Assembly: GCF_030296615.1 (NCBI RefSeq)
Contig: NZ_AP027732.1
Location: 1,860,001-1,924,000 of the forward strand
From: Frondihabitans sucicola
GTDB taxonomy: Bacteria; Actinomycetota; Actinomycetes; Actinomycetales; Microbacteriaceae
Length of the DNA: 64,000 nt
Direction of reading: 5' to 3'
Shown: positions 27,825 through 37,237 of the stretch, one piece after another
Position numbering within the stretch: the stretch's first letter is position 1
How the letters are laid out: the number at the start of each line of letters is the position of its first letter
Made by a program: the position numbers and the translations under genes
The notes under the pieces: generated by a model
Told to the model about the DNA's origin: nothing
Databases searched by the model: none
The model's input: only the letters and a program-made list of their open reading frames with translations

Positions 27825-28949
27825 CTACTTCTGTGCGGCGACGGCGGCTTCGAGGGCCGAGGCCTTCACCGCTCCGACGTAGACCTTGCCGTCGTCGGTC
27901 AGGTACACCGATACGAGCGCCGTCTGGAGGACGCGGCCGCCGTCGACCTTCGTCAGCACCTTGTCGAGCATGCCGGAGGAGTCGTTCGACAGGGCGCCGG
28001 ACGGGAGCGTGGCGCCCACGATCGTCGCCCATCCCGAGCCGATGACGACGGGCTTGGCCGCGCCGACGCGAGCCTTGGCGATCGCGTCGCGCTGCGTCAG
28101 GGCCCCCGGGTGTGCCGTGTGGGCCGACCGCGCGGGAGTCTTGACCTGCTCGACCTTGGTGCCCTTCGGCGGGGTGAAGGTGAAGGTGCTCGCCGACGGC
28201 GTCGAGTACGAGATCGACGTGAATGCGACGGAGAAGGCCGGATCGGTCTGGCCCTTGGCCTTGACGACGACGCGGAGCGGGATGCCCGTCTTGCCGTCGA
28301 CGGCCAGCGTGACGCTGCTGACGAGGGTCGTGCCGTCGCTCGGCGTGAGCTTGATCTGGTAGGCCTTCTGGCCGGCGACGCGGACGTTGTCGGAGACCTT
28401 GACGGCGGTGTACGTGCCGATGGCGTCGAGGGCTTTCTGCGCGGCCTCGGTCGGCGTCAGCGTCGTTGCGCCGGGAGTCGGCGTCGCCCCCACGCCGGTG
28501 TCGAGCTTCGCCGATTTGGACGGCAGCGTGAGCCGTGTGGCCGTCTTCTTGTCGGAGTCGTACGCCCAGACCGTCGACCCGTTGCGGATCACGTCGGTCT
28601 CTTTGAGGTTGTCGAGGGTCTGAACGCGCTGCTTCGTCTTGCCGTCGACGTAGACCTTGGCCTTGTGCGTTCCCGTGAGCTGCGAGAGGGCGTCCTGCGC
28701 GCTGGAAGACGACGACGAGCCGGCGCCGCCGAGCGAGGAGAGGTCGGGCAGCCCGAGGTTCGCGGTCTCGGTGACGCTGCCGGAGAACGAGGTGCCGGCG
28801 CTCTTCTCGGCGAAGGCGACGATGCCGGCTGCCGATTTGTGGGGCAGCTTCACGTCGGCATTGGCCACGCTCGGGATGGCGACAGCGCCGGCGATCACGA
28901 CAGCGGGGACGGCAACGGCCGGGATCCAGCGAAGGGAGGTTTTTTTCAT
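27825..28949 (-). CDS. Secreted LolA-like/DUF2092-type protein, 374 aa
   Basis: Sec signal peptide (MKKTSLRW, hydrophobic core, cleavage near VANADVK), then a LolA/LppX-like fold. Typical strands are AGTSFSGSVTETANLG, KAKVYVDGKTKQRVQTLDN, VIRNGSTVWAYDSDKKTATR, YQIKLTPSDGTTLVSSVTLAV and GIPLRVVVKAKG. The C-terminal 90 residues are extra. There is no lipobox Cys, so it is probably released or held by another route. First gene of the operon with the ABC-2 exporter, so it may bind a lipid or envelope component that the exporter handles. AAAGG precedes ATG 28949. Confidence 0.78.
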   Translation of the reverse strand: MKKTSLRWIPAVAVPAVVIAGAVAIPSVANADVKLPHKSAAGIVAFAEKSAGTSFSGSVTETANLGLPDLSSLGGAGSSSSSSAQDALSQLTGTHKAKVYVDGKTKQRVQTLDNLKETDVIRNGSTVWAYDSDKKTATRLTLPSKSAKLDTGVGATPTPGATTLTPTEAAQKALDAIGTYTAVKVSDNVRVAGQKAYQIKLTPSDGTTLVSSVTLAVDGKTGIPLRVVVKAKGQTDPAFSVAFTSISYSTPSASTFTFTPPKGTKVEQVKTPARSAHTAHPGALTQRDAIAKARVGAAKPVVIGSGWATIVGATLPSGALSNDSSGMLDKVLTKVDGGRVLQTALVSVYLTDDGKVYVGAVKASALEAAVAAQK

Positions 28950-29049
28950 GGCGAAACCTTTCACGTCTGCGAGGGAAGGTACGCGTCGAGTCTGCAAGCG
29001 TGCCCGGAATTCCGGGCTTTCGGCAAATGTCCGACCAGGGGACTACGAC

Positions 29050-29805
29050 TCAGTCGTCCAGAGGTACCACGTGCACCCGGACGCCCCGCGCGCGGATCCG
29101 GGCGAGCTCGTCGGAGTCGGCCGTCGAGTCGGTGACCAGGTCGTGCACGTCGGTCAGGTCGGCGACCTTGGCGAGCGTGATCCTGCCGATCTTGGAGCCG
29201 TCGGCCACGACGACGACGCGCTGCGCGTGTCGGACCATGGCGGTGTTCGTCCTCGCCTCGGTCTCGTCGTGGGTCGTCGCGCCGCCGAGAGCGCCCACGC
29301 CGTCCATGCCGAGGATCGCCGTGCCGACGTTGATGGCGTTGAACGCGTTCTCGGCCAGGGCACCGACGAGTTCGAACGAGTGCGAGCGGACCACTCCGCC
29401 GGTCATGATGACCTTCAGGTTCGGCCTCGACGCGATCTCGGTCGCGGTGGTCAGCGAGTTGGTCACGATGGTCAAGTCGTTGCGGAACATGAGCGCTTTG
29501 GCCACCTCCGCCGCGGTGGTGCCACCGCCGATCGCGATCGCGTAGGGGCCGTCGGGCAGGAGCGTCGCCGCTCGCCGGGCGATGAGCTGTTTGGCCCGTC
29601 GGAACTGCGAGTCGCGGAGTCGGACCGGGACCTCCTGGCCGGAGGAGAACGCGCGCGCCCCGCCGTGGGTCCTGGCCAGAAGGCCCTGGTCCTCGAGGTC
29701 GGCGAGGTCGCGCCGCACCGTCGCGGCCGACATCGACAGGTCACTGCAGAGGTCGGCGAGTGTGACGTTCCCGCGCTCGGTGACCAGCGCGATGATCCTG
29801 ACCAT
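29050..29805 (-). CDS. DeoR/GlpR-family sugar regulator, at least 251 aa
   Basis: N-terminal DeoR HTH (VTERGNVTLADLCSDLSMSA, then ATVRRDLADLEDQGLLARTH with GGAR) and a DeoR sensor domain (IAIGGGTTAAEVAKAL, IVTNSLTTATEIA, VIMTGGVVRSHSFELVG, VVVVADGSKIGR) that binds phosphosugars. The frame given starts at an internal Met. One more base in the G run 29849-29853 would connect a better start, ATG 29864, giving MATIPPTQTPRAGSSKRSDR before it and 271 aa. Divergent from the GH4 operon with inverted repeats between, so it likely represses that operon. Confidence 0.88.
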   Translation of the reverse strand: MVRIIALVTERGNVTLADLCSDLSMSAATVRRDLADLEDQGLLARTHGGARAFSSGQEVPVRLRDSQFRRAKQLIARRAATLLPDGPYAIAIGGGTTAAEVAKALMFRNDLTIVTNSLTTATEIASRPNLKVIMTGGVVRSHSFELVGALAENAFNAINVGTAILGMDGVGALGGATTHDETEARTNTAMVRHAQRVVVVADGSKIGRITLAKVADLTDVHDLVTDSTADSDELARIRARGVRVHVVPLDD

Positions 29806-29880
29806 GCGGTCGGATCGCTTCGACGAGCCGGCGCGAGGCGTCTGGGTCGGGGGATTGTTGCCATCACGTTTCCCGTTCGC

Positions 29881-29939
29881 TCATCAAAAATGATTACTTC
29901 ACGCACATGATTGCACGAAACGCTCATTCACCAGAATGA
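29881..29939. promoter_or_regulatory. DeoR-type operators between the regulator and the GH4 operon
   Basis: Two inverted repeats: TCAT-CAAAA-ATGA (29881-29893) and TCATTC-ACCA-GAATGA (29924-29939). The second covers the -10 region of the GH4 promoter. Both have CGCTCAT or GCTCAT at the left edge, the same word found at the operator of the second DeoR gene (41425-41445). Confidence 0.6.
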
Positions 29940-29940
29940 T
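29911..29940 (+). promoter_or_regulatory. Promoter of the GH4-aldolase-transporter operon
   Basis: TTGCAC (29911-29916), an 18-base spacer and AATGAT (29935-29940), which put the transcription start at about 29947-29948, on ATG 29948. The operator repeat 29924-29939 overlaps the -10. Confidence 0.5.
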
Positions 29941-29947
29941 CGTCCCC

Positions 29948-31264
29948 ATGACACGAGTGACCTTCATCGGAGCAGGCAGCGTGGTCTTCACGCGCCAGCT
30001 CCTCGCCGACCTCCTGGGCTTCGACGACCTCGGCCCCCTCGACCTCCGCCTCCACGACATCGACTCGGCGCGGCTCGCCGTCGCGGAGGGCACCGCGCGA
30101 CAGGTCGCCGAACGGTTCGGCAAGCACGTCGACGTCACGGCGACGCTCGACCGGCGCCAGGCCCTCGACGGTGCCGACTTCGTGATCGACATGGTCCAGA
30201 TCGGCGGCATCGACGCCACGAAGAAAGACCTCGAGATCCCCGAGCGCTACGGGCTCCACCAGACGATCGGCGACACGACCGGTGTCGGAGGAGTGTTCCG
30301 CGCCCTCCGCACCTTCCCGTTCCTGACCGCGCTCACCGCGGACATGCGCGAGGTCTGCCCCGACGCCGTCTTCCTGAACTACACGAACCCGATGGCGATG
30401 AACATCTGGTGGACGTCCGTGGTCGCCCCCGAGATCACCGCTCTCGGCCTCTGCCACAGCGTGTACTGGACGGCCCACGACCTGGCCGACCTCGTCGGCG
30501 TCCCCGTCGACGAGACGCACTACCGCGCCGCCGGCGTGAACCACCAGTCGTGGCTGCTGGAGTGGTCGCACGAGGGGCGCGACCTCTACCCGCTGCTCCG
30601 CGAGAAGATCCGGCAGGATCCCGAGCTGGAGCGTCGCGTGCGCGTCGAGATCTTCCGTCGGGTCGGGTACTACCCCACCGAGACCAGCGAGCACTCGTCG
30701 GAGTACACCGACTGGTTCCTTCGCGACCCGGCCCAGATCGAACGGTTCCGGCTGCAGCCCCTCGAGTACGTCGGCATCTCCGAGGAGAACGTCGCCGAAT
30801 TCCACTCGGCGCAGGAGGCGCTCGCCACGGGCGCGCCGCTTCAGCTGGAGGAAGGGGCGGCGGAGTACGCGCCGCAGGTGATCCACTCGCTCGTCACCGG
30901 CACCGAGCGGACGATCCACGCCAACGTCGTCAACCGCGGCCTGATCGACAACCTGCCGCAGGGCGCCGTGGTCGAGGTGCCGACGATCGTCGGTCCGGCC
31001 GGTATCGCCCCCCAGGCCGTCGGGGCCCTTCCCGTGCAGTGCGCGGCGATCAACCGCTCGTACGTCTCGGTCAACGAGCTCACGATCGAAGCGGCTCGCA
31101 CCGGCGACCCCCGCCTGATCCGCCAGGCCGTGCTCGTCGACCCGAACGCGTCGTCGTCGCTCACGCCGGAGAAGATCTGGGAGCTGTGCAACGACCTGGT
31201 GACCGCGCACGGAGACCTCCTGCCGGAGCCGCTGCGCGAGATCCTGCCGGCGGGTGCCCTGTGA
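29948..31264 (+). CDS. Glycoside hydrolase family 4, alpha-galactosidase-like, 438 aa
   Basis: NAD- and Mn-dependent GH4 glycosidase. N-terminal Rossmann motif VTFIGAGSVVF, then GGIDATKKDLEIPERYGLHQ, the metal Cys in LGLCHSV, NYTNPMAMN, AGVNHQSW (catalytic His/Asn region) and VEVPTIVGPAGIAP. The CHSV form resembles MelA-type alpha-galactosidases. ATG 29948 is preferred because the promoter points to it; ATG 29936 lies inside the operator. It leads an operon with aldolase, isomerase and an importer, so it probably cleaves an imported galactoside or galactosaminide inside the cell. Confidence 0.88.
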   Translation: MTRVTFIGAGSVVFTRQLLADLLGFDDLGPLDLRLHDIDSARLAVAEGTARQVAERFGKHVDVTATLDRRQALDGADFVIDMVQIGGIDATKKDLEIPERYGLHQTIGDTTGVGGVFRALRTFPFLTALTADMREVCPDAVFLNYTNPMAMNIWWTSVVAPEITALGLCHSVYWTAHDLADLVGVPVDETHYRAAGVNHQSWLLEWSHEGRDLYPLLREKIRQDPELERRVRVEIFRRVGYYPTETSEHSSEYTDWFLRDPAQIERFRLQPLEYVGISEENVAEFHSAQEALATGAPLQLEEGAAEYAPQVIHSLVTGTERTIHANVVNRGLIDNLPQGAVVEVPTIVGPAGIAPQAVGALPVQCAAINRSYVSVNELTIEAARTGDPRLIRQAVLVDPNASSSLTPEKIWELCNDLVTAHGDLLPEPLREILPAGAL

Positions 31265-32136
31265 CCCGCGCCGGAGCGGCCGAGCTGGTCGCCGCAGCCG
31301 TCGCCGGCCGGACGGCCGTGCCGAGCTTCAACGTGATCGGGCTCGAACACGCGGAAGGGATCGTCCTCGGCGCCGAACGTGCGGGCACCTCCGTCCTGCT
31401 GCAGATCAGCGAGAACGCCATCGCCTTCCACGGCGGCAAGCTTCGGCCGCTGGTCGCCGCCTGCCGCGAGCTCGCCGACGCGGCGGAGGTCGCGATCGGG
31501 ATCCACCTCGATCACATCGAGGACGCGGAGCTGATCGACGAGGCCGTCGCCCTCGGCAGCGCGTTCGGGCTGGGATCGATCATGGTCGACGCGTCCAAGC
31601 AGGACTACGCCGACAACGTCGCCACCACGGCCGACGCGGCCCGTCGCGCTCGGGCCGCGGGCCTCTGGGTGGAAGCGGAGCTCGGCGCGATCGGCGGGAA
31701 GGACGGCGCCCACGCCCCGGGCGTTCGGACGGACCCCGCTGAAGCGGCCTCGTTCGTCGAGGCCACGGGAGTCGACGGGCTCGCCGTCGCCGTGGGGTCG
31801 TCGCACGCGATGGCCACGAGAGACGCAGCCCTCGACCTCGATCTGGTCGCGGCGCTCGCGGCCGCCGTCGACGTCCCGCTGGTGCTGCACGGGTCGTCCG
31901 GGGTCCCGGACGTCCTGATCCGGCAGGCCGTCGAAGCCGGCATCCGCAAGATCAACGTCGGCACCGCCCTCAACCTCGCCTACACCTCCGCGGTCCGCGC
32001 GTTCCTGGCCGACGACGATCGCACCAGCGACCCGCGGAAATACCAGCGGCCCGCGCGCGAGGCGGTGGCCGTCGCCGTCCAGAGCCTCTGCGAGGTCATC
32101 TCGCCGACCGTCCTGACCAGAAAGGCCGTCCGATGA
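31261..32136 (+). CDS. Class II fructose/tagatose-bisphosphate aldolase, 291 aa
   Basis: Zinc-dependent aldolase of the GatY/KbaY/FbaA group. Motifs: VPSFNVIGLEHAEGIVLGAE, GIHLDHIEDAEL (catalytic Asp and zinc His), SIMVDASKQDYADNV, AELGAIGGKDGA, VAVGSSHAM and VLHGSSGVPD followed by GIRKINVGTALN. With a neighbouring tagatose-type kinase, tagatose-1,6-bisphosphate is the likely substrate, cleaved to triose phosphates. GTG start overlaps the GH4 stop (GTGA) and its stop overlaps the next gene. Confidence 0.9.
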   Translation: MTRAGAAELVAAAVAGRTAVPSFNVIGLEHAEGIVLGAERAGTSVLLQISENAIAFHGGKLRPLVAACRELADAAEVAIGIHLDHIEDAELIDEAVALGSAFGLGSIMVDASKQDYADNVATTADAARRARAAGLWVEAELGAIGGKDGAHAPGVRTDPAEAASFVEATGVDGLAVAVGSSHAMATRDAALDLDLVAALAAAVDVPLVLHGSSGVPDVLIRQAVEAGIRKINVGTALNLAYTSAVRAFLADDDRTSDPRKYQRPAREAVAVAVQSLCEVISPTVLTRKAVR

Positions 32137-33029
32137 CGAACAAGACCACCACCGAGATCCAGAGCCAGCCCGACACCTGGGCTCGCGCCATCGCCGAGTC
32201 GTCGTCGAACGCGGCCTTCTTCGGCCTGCCGGGCGAACGCGTCCTCTTCCTCGGCTGCGGGACCTCCGCCTTCGTCGCCGAGTCGCTCGCCTCCCTGCGC
32301 GAACGCGCGGGCCTCGGCGAGACGGATGCCGCCTACGCCTCCGAGTGGGAGCCCGGCCGTCGCTACGACCGGATCGTCGCCATCACGCGTTCCGGCACCA
32401 CGACCGAGATCCTCGACGCTCTGACCGCCGCGGGGCCGGAGGTCGCGCGCTCCGCGATCACCGCGGTGGCCGACATGCCCGTCTCGGACCTCGTCGACCA
32501 GAACCTCGTCCTCGACTACGCCGACGAGGAGTCGGTCGTCCAGACCCGGTTCCCGACCACCCTCCTGGCCGCCGCCCGCGCCGTCTACGGGTACGACCAG
32601 GGCGACCTCGAGCGCTCCGGCCGGGCCACCCTGGCAGCACCGCTCGGCGTCGACGTCGCGCGGTTCTCGCACTACGTCTACCTCGGCAGCGGGTGGACCT
32701 ACGGCCTGGCCCAGGAGGCCGCCCTCAAGATTCGCGAGGCGGCCCAGGCCTGGTCCGAATCGTACCCGAGCCTCGACTACCGGCACGGGCCGATCGCGGT
32801 CGCAGGATCACGCTCGCTCGTCACGATCTTCGGGCCCGTCGACCCGAGTCTGGTCGCCGACGTCGAGGCCACGGGCGCAACCGTCCGCACCGACTCCCTC
32901 GATCCGCTGATCCAGCTCGCGCAGGCGCAGCGGATCGCCGTGGCGCTCGCCGAGCACGAGGGCCTCGACCCCGACACCCCGCGCGGGCTCACCCGCTCCG
33001 TCGTCCTCGGCCAGCCCGAGCTCGGCTGA
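32133..33029 (+). CDS. SIS-domain aminosugar isomerase/deaminase, 298 aa
   Basis: Two SIS domains like the isomerase half of GlmS, without a glutaminase domain. First domain: VLFLGCGTSAFVAESL and VAITRSGTTTEILDAL. Second: YVYLGSGWTYGLAQEAALKI and WSESYPSLDYRHGPIAV. AgaS-type proteins of this form deaminate galactosamine-6-phosphate to tagatose-6-phosphate. It is a clear paralogue of the SIS protein at 40454. ATGA overlap with the aldolase gene before it. The role in amino-sugar breakdown is inferred from the pathway neighbours. Confidence 0.87.
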   Translation: MTNKTTTEIQSQPDTWARAIAESSSNAAFFGLPGERVLFLGCGTSAFVAESLASLRERAGLGETDAAYASEWEPGRRYDRIVAITRSGTTTEILDALTAAGPEVARSAITAVADMPVSDLVDQNLVLDYADEESVVQTRFPTTLLAAARAVYGYDQGDLERSGRATLAAPLGVDVARFSHYVYLGSGWTYGLAQEAALKIREAAQAWSESYPSLDYRHGPIAVAGSRSLVTIFGPVDPSLVADVEATGATVRTDSLDPLIQLAQAQRIAVALAEHEGLDPDTPRGLTRSVVLGQPELG

Positions 33030-33066
33030 CCCTCCCACCCACCACCCGTACGAAGTGGAGATCTCG

Positions 33067-34401
33067 ATGTTCCGTTCCTCCGCACCACACACCACCCACC
33101 TCCGCCGCGGCCTCGCCCTCGGCGTGACCGTGATCGCCGCGGCGGCCGTGCTCACCGGCTGCGCGTCGTCATCCGGCGGCTCGTCGAAACTCGACACGAA
33201 AGCGAAGGTCGACCTGACCGTCTGGTCAGGACAGAACGACCAGGCCGAGAAGATCCTCGAGGGCCTGGCGGCGCAGTACGAGAAGCTGCACCCGAACGTG
33301 AAGATCGCCCTCTCACCCGGTGCGTCGTCGACCGACGAGCTCCTGCAGAAGCTGTCGGCCTCCTTCGCGGGCGGCACCTACCCCGACGTCTCGTACACCT
33401 TCGGATCCTGGGCCAGCCAGCTGGAACGCTCGAACCGCACCCTCGACATCACCAAAGAGGTCGCGAAGCCAGGCGTCAAGTGGGACGAGTTCACGTCCGC
33501 AGCTCGCGCCACGGCGCAGCCGACCGGCAAGAAGACCATCGGTTTTCCGGCGGTCGTCGACAACATCTCGCTCCTCTACAACAAGACCGTCTTCGACAAG
33601 GCGGGTCTCGCCTACCCGACCAAGGACTGGACCTGGGATCAGTTCCGCGACGCGGCCAAGAAGCTGACCGACTCGTCGACGAACACCTACGGCTACGGCT
33701 ACTCGGTGTCCGGCAGCGAGGAGACCACCTGGCAGCTCTGGCCGCACCTGTGGCAGAACGGCGGCGACATCCTGTCGAAGAACGACACGAAGGCAGCGTT
33801 CGACTCCCCGGCGGGCGTCAAGGCCGTGAGCTTCCTGCGTGACATGGCCGTGACCGACAAGAGCGTCTACCTCGACCAGACCGACACCAAGTTCGCCCAG
33901 CTCTTCGAGAGCGACCACATCGGCATGATCACCTCCGGCCCGTGGGAGTTGTCCGCCCTGAAGACCGCCGGCACGAAGTACGGCGTCGTCCAGCTGCCGG
34001 GCACGAACGGCGACCACCAGACGGTCTCCGGCCCGGACGTCTGGACCCTCTTCGATCACAAAGACGCCAACCGCTCGTACTGGTCGACCCAGTTCACCGA
34101 GTGGCTGACGTCGGCGGCGCAGGACGAGAAGTTCAACGTCGCGATCGGCAACCTGCCGCTCCGCTCCAGCGAGGCGAACAGCCCGGCGTTCCAGGCGGCC
34201 GAGAAGGCCCTTCCCGGAATGGACGTCATGCAGGCCAACGCGGCGAACGCCAAGAAGGCCCGCCCGACCGTCCCGGGTTACGTCGGCCTCTCGACCGCCG
34301 TCGGATCAGCCGTCTCGCAAGTGCTGCAGGGCCAGGGCACGCCCGCGGCCGCGCTCAAGACCGCCTCAAGCGCCGCCGACAAAGCGCTGGCTCAGAACTA
34401 G
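33067..34401 (+). CDS. ABC sugar transporter substrate-binding lipoprotein, 444 aa
   Basis: Family 1 extracellular solute-binding protein. Signal peptide with lipobox VLTGC (Cys near residue 31), a Ser/Gly linker, then VDLTVWSGQNDQAEKILEGL, YPDVSYTFGSWASQL, IGFPAVVDNISLLYNKTVFD and GMITSGPWELSAL. GGAG lies 6 bases before ATG 33067; the GTG at 33055 is too close to that site. It delivers an oligosaccharide or glycoside to the two permeases that follow. No ATPase gene is in the operon, so a shared MsiK-type ATPase is likely. Confidence 0.92.
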   Translation: MFRSSAPHTTHLRRGLALGVTVIAAAAVLTGCASSSGGSSKLDTKAKVDLTVWSGQNDQAEKILEGLAAQYEKLHPNVKIALSPGASSTDELLQKLSASFAGGTYPDVSYTFGSWASQLERSNRTLDITKEVAKPGVKWDEFTSAARATAQPTGKKTIGFPAVVDNISLLYNKTVFDKAGLAYPTKDWTWDQFRDAAKKLTDSSTNTYGYGYSVSGSEETTWQLWPHLWQNGGDILSKNDTKAAFDSPAGVKAVSFLRDMAVTDKSVYLDQTDTKFAQLFESDHIGMITSGPWELSALKTAGTKYGVVQLPGTNGDHQTVSGPDVWTLFDHKDANRSYWSTQFTEWLTSAAQDEKFNVAIGNLPLRSSEANSPAFQAAEKALPGMDVMQANAANAKKARPTVPGYVGLSTAVGSAVSQVLQGQGTPAAALKTASSAADKALAQN

Positions 34402-34409
34402 GAGCGGCG

Positions 34410-35359
34410 ATGACCACGTTCGCACTGCGACCCCGCGAAGGGGCCTCCGTTCCCCAGCGCCGCCCCCGACGAAGGCCAGGAGGCGTCAGAGCCTCCGGCA
34501 GGCACTCGAAGGCTGGGGCTTCGTCGCCCCGGCGCTGATCATCGTCCTCGGGCTCACCGTCTTCCCGGGAGTCTGGGCCTTCATCCTGTCGTTCCAGAAG
34601 TGGGACGGCTTCAGTGACCCGATCTCGGTCGGCGCCGGCAACTACCAGCAGATGATCTCCGACCCGGAGCTGCAGGGCGCCGTGGTGCACACGGTGATCT
34701 ACACGGTGCTGTTCGTCCCGGCGTCGGTCCTGCTCGGCCTGTTCCTGGCCGTCGCGCTGAATCGCCGGATCCGCTTCATCGGGCTGTACCGCACGGCCAT
34801 CTTCGTGCCCTTCGTCGCTTCCGCAGCCGCCACGGGCATCCTGACCACGTACCTCTTCAGCCCCCAGTTCGGCCTCATCAACAACGTGCTCCGCGTGCTG
34901 CACCTGCCGGAGCAGGGCTGGTTGGAGGACCGGCACGAGGCGATGGTCGTGATCACGATCATGTCGCTCTGGGGCGAGGCGGCGTTCACGACGGTGATCT
35001 ACCTCGCGGCGCTCCAGGACGTCCCCGGCGACGTCATCGAGGCCGCCCGCATCGACGGCGCCAACTCGTGGCAGGTCTTCTGGCGCGTGGTCTGGCCGCA
35101 GCTGGCTCCCGTGACGGTCTTCGTCGCCATCTGGCAGACGCTGCAGGCGATCCAGCTGTTCGACCTCGTCTACACGACGACTCGCGGCGGCCCGCTCGAA
35201 GCCACCCAGACGATCGTCTACTACCTGTGGAAGGTCGCCTTCCAGAACCTGCAGTTCGGCTACGGCTCCGCCGTGGCGTACGGGCTGTTCTTCGTCACGC
35301 TGATCATCACGATCGCCGTGACCGTGTACTCGCGCAAGACCGGACGGGAGGCGTTCTGA
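34410..35359 (+). pseudogene. ABC sugar permease (MalF type), frameshifted near the start
   Basis: Inner-membrane permease with six segments (FVAPALIIVLGLTVFPGVWAF, the IYTVLFVPASVLLGLFLAVAL segment, TAIFVPFVASAAATGILTTY and others) and the EAA loop EAARIDGANSWQVFWRVVWP. It starts with ATG 34410. At CCCCC 34463-34467 one missing C shifts the frame; adding it gives QRRPPTKARRRQSLRQALEG and then the first TM segment. Restored length 316 aa, ending at 35359, where the TGA shares a base with the next ATG. Probably intact in the organism. Confidence 0.88.
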
Positions 35360-36266
35360 TGACCATCGAAGCCCCGATCCTGCCCCCGCTGGGCTGGCGA
35401 ACGCCGGTGGGGTGGTCGCTCCACCGCGAATCCCCGCCCGAGCCAGGCGTCGCAGGCTGCCGTTCAGCGGCTGGCACTTCCTCCTCCTGCCCATCGCGGT
35501 GCTGTTCCTGCTGCCCTTCGTCGAGATGTTCCTCACCTCGGTCGAGCCGGCCTCCGAGATCAACAAGTTCCCGCCGGCGTTCATCCCGTCGCACCTCACG
35601 ATGCTCGGCTACCGGCAGCTGTTCGCCCAGTCGGACATCCTGCACTGGCTGCTCAACACGGCCATCGTGTCGGCGTCGGCGATCGCGTCGCACCTCGTGC
35701 TCTGCTCGCTCGCCGGCTACGGCTTCGCCCGGCTGAAGTTCCCCGGTCGCACGTTCGGGTTCCTGGCCGTCGTCGCCACGATCATGGTCCCGACGCAGCT
35801 GCTCATGATCCCGACCTACGTCATGTTCGCCAGGCTCGGTCTCGTCGACCACCTCGGCGCGGCGATCGTGCCGTGGCTCGCCTCGGCGTTCGGCATCTTC
35901 CTGATGCGACAGTTCTTCCTGTCGCTGCCGGCCGAGCTCGAGGAGGCCGGACTCATCGACGGGTGCAGCCGTCTGCAGGTGTTCTTCCGCATCGTCCTGC
36001 CCCTGGCCAAACCCGCTCTCGCGACCCTGGCCATCTTCACGCTGCTCGGCTCGTGGAACGATCTGGTCTGGCCGCTCATCGCGATCAACAACGACCAGGC
36101 GTTCACGCTGCAGCTGGGGCTGACGAACTTCCAGGGCACCAGACGCACCGAGTGGTCCCTGCTCATGGCGGGTAACGTCGTCGCCACCCTGCCGCTCATC
36201 CTGTTCTTCCTCGCGGCGCAGAAGCAGTTCATCGCGACCATGACGTTCTCGGGCCTGAAGGGATGA
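35359..36266 (+). pseudogene. ABC sugar permease (MalG type), frameshifted near the start
   Basis: Partner permease. After the break at GGGG 35409-35412, an added G gives TPVGVVAPPRIPARARRRRL, then a first TM segment (FLLLPIAVLFLLPFVEMFL) and four or five more. The EAA loop reads EAGLIDGCSRLQVFFRIVLP. Restored length 302 aa. The TGATG junction with the upstream permease and the ATGA overlap with the kinase show tight operon packing. Imports the sugar bound by the lipoprotein at 33067. Confidence 0.88.
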
Positions 36267-37237
36267 CCACCATCACGAACCAGCAGGATCCCGCCGTCCT
36301 CGTGGTCGGCGACGCCAACGTCGACCTCGTCCTCACCGGCGACGTCGTGCCGCGCTTCGGCCAGGAGGAGCAGCTGCTCGACTCGGCGTCGACCGTGCTG
36401 GGCTCCTCCGCCGGCATCGTCGCGCACGGTCTCGCCCGACTCGGCGTGCCCGCGTCGCTGGTGGCCTGCGTCGGCGACGACGAGTTCGGCCGATTCACTC
36501 TCCAGGCGCTGGGCGACGTCGACACCACGTTCGTCCGAGTCGTGCCGGGGGAGACGACCGGGCTCAGCGTCATCCTGTCGGCCCCGGCCGACAGGTCGAT
36601 CCTCACCTCGACCGGCGCCATGACCCGCGTCTCGGCCCGGGACGTCCTCGCAGCCCTCGATGCCGGATCGTTCACGCACGTGCACTTCGCGTCGTACTTC
36701 CTGCTGCCGGGGCTCGCCGCTTCGATGCCGGTGCTGCTGCCCGAGCTCCGCCGGCGCGGGCTCACGATCAGCCTCGACACGAACTGGGATCCCGCCGCGC
36801 GCTGGGAGGGACTCGACGAGGTCCTCCCGCTCGTGGACGTCTTCCTCCCGAACCTCGAGGAGCTTCGAGCGGTCTCGCCGGGGCATGCCTCGGACGCCCG
36901 CGCGGCGGCAGCTCTCGCGGCGACCGGTCCGACAGTCGTCGTCAAGGCCGGCAAGGACGGCGGCTGGTCGGTGCGCGCCGGCGACAGCCCCGTATCGTCG
37001 CCGGGCCTCCTGATCGACGTCGTCGACACCACCGGCGCCGGCGACAGTTTCGACGCCGGCTACCTCGCGGCGCTCGTCGGAGGGATCGAGGACGAGGGCC
37101 GCCGCCTCGGCTGGGCGACGACCGCCGGATCGCTGTCGACCCGCTCGGCCGGAGGGACGGCCGCCCAGGCGACGCGCGACGAGATCCTGATGCATCTCGA
37201 CGCCTTCGGCGAGCTCACGGTCGGAAGCCTGACGTGA
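36263..37237 (+). CDS. PfkB-family carbohydrate kinase (ribokinase-like), 324 aa
   Basis: N-terminal VLVVGDANVDLVLTGDVVP, the double-Gly region GSSAGIVAHGLARLG, then VFLPNLEELRAVSP, VVVKAGKDGGW and the signature DTTGAGDSFDAGYLAAL with the catalytic Asp. PfkB kinases phosphorylate sugars or sugar phosphates; here a hexose, amino sugar or tagatose-6-phosphate is plausible. It overlaps both neighbours (ATGA and GTGA). A second, different PfkB follows, so the two probably act at separate steps. Confidence 0.9.
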   Translation: MTTITNQQDPAVLVVGDANVDLVLTGDVVPRFGQEEQLLDSASTVLGSSAGIVAHGLARLGVPASLVACVGDDEFGRFTLQALGDVDTTFVRVVPGETTGLSVILSAPADRSILTSTGAMTRVSARDVLAALDAGSFTHVHFASYFLLPGLAASMPVLLPELRRRGLTISLDTNWDPAARWEGLDEVLPLVDVFLPNLEELRAVSPGHASDARAAAALAATGPTVVVKAGKDGGWSVRAGDSPVSSPGLLIDVVDTTGAGDSFDAGYLAALVGGIEDEGRRLGWATTAGSLSTRSAGGTAAQATRDEILMHLDAFGELTVGSLT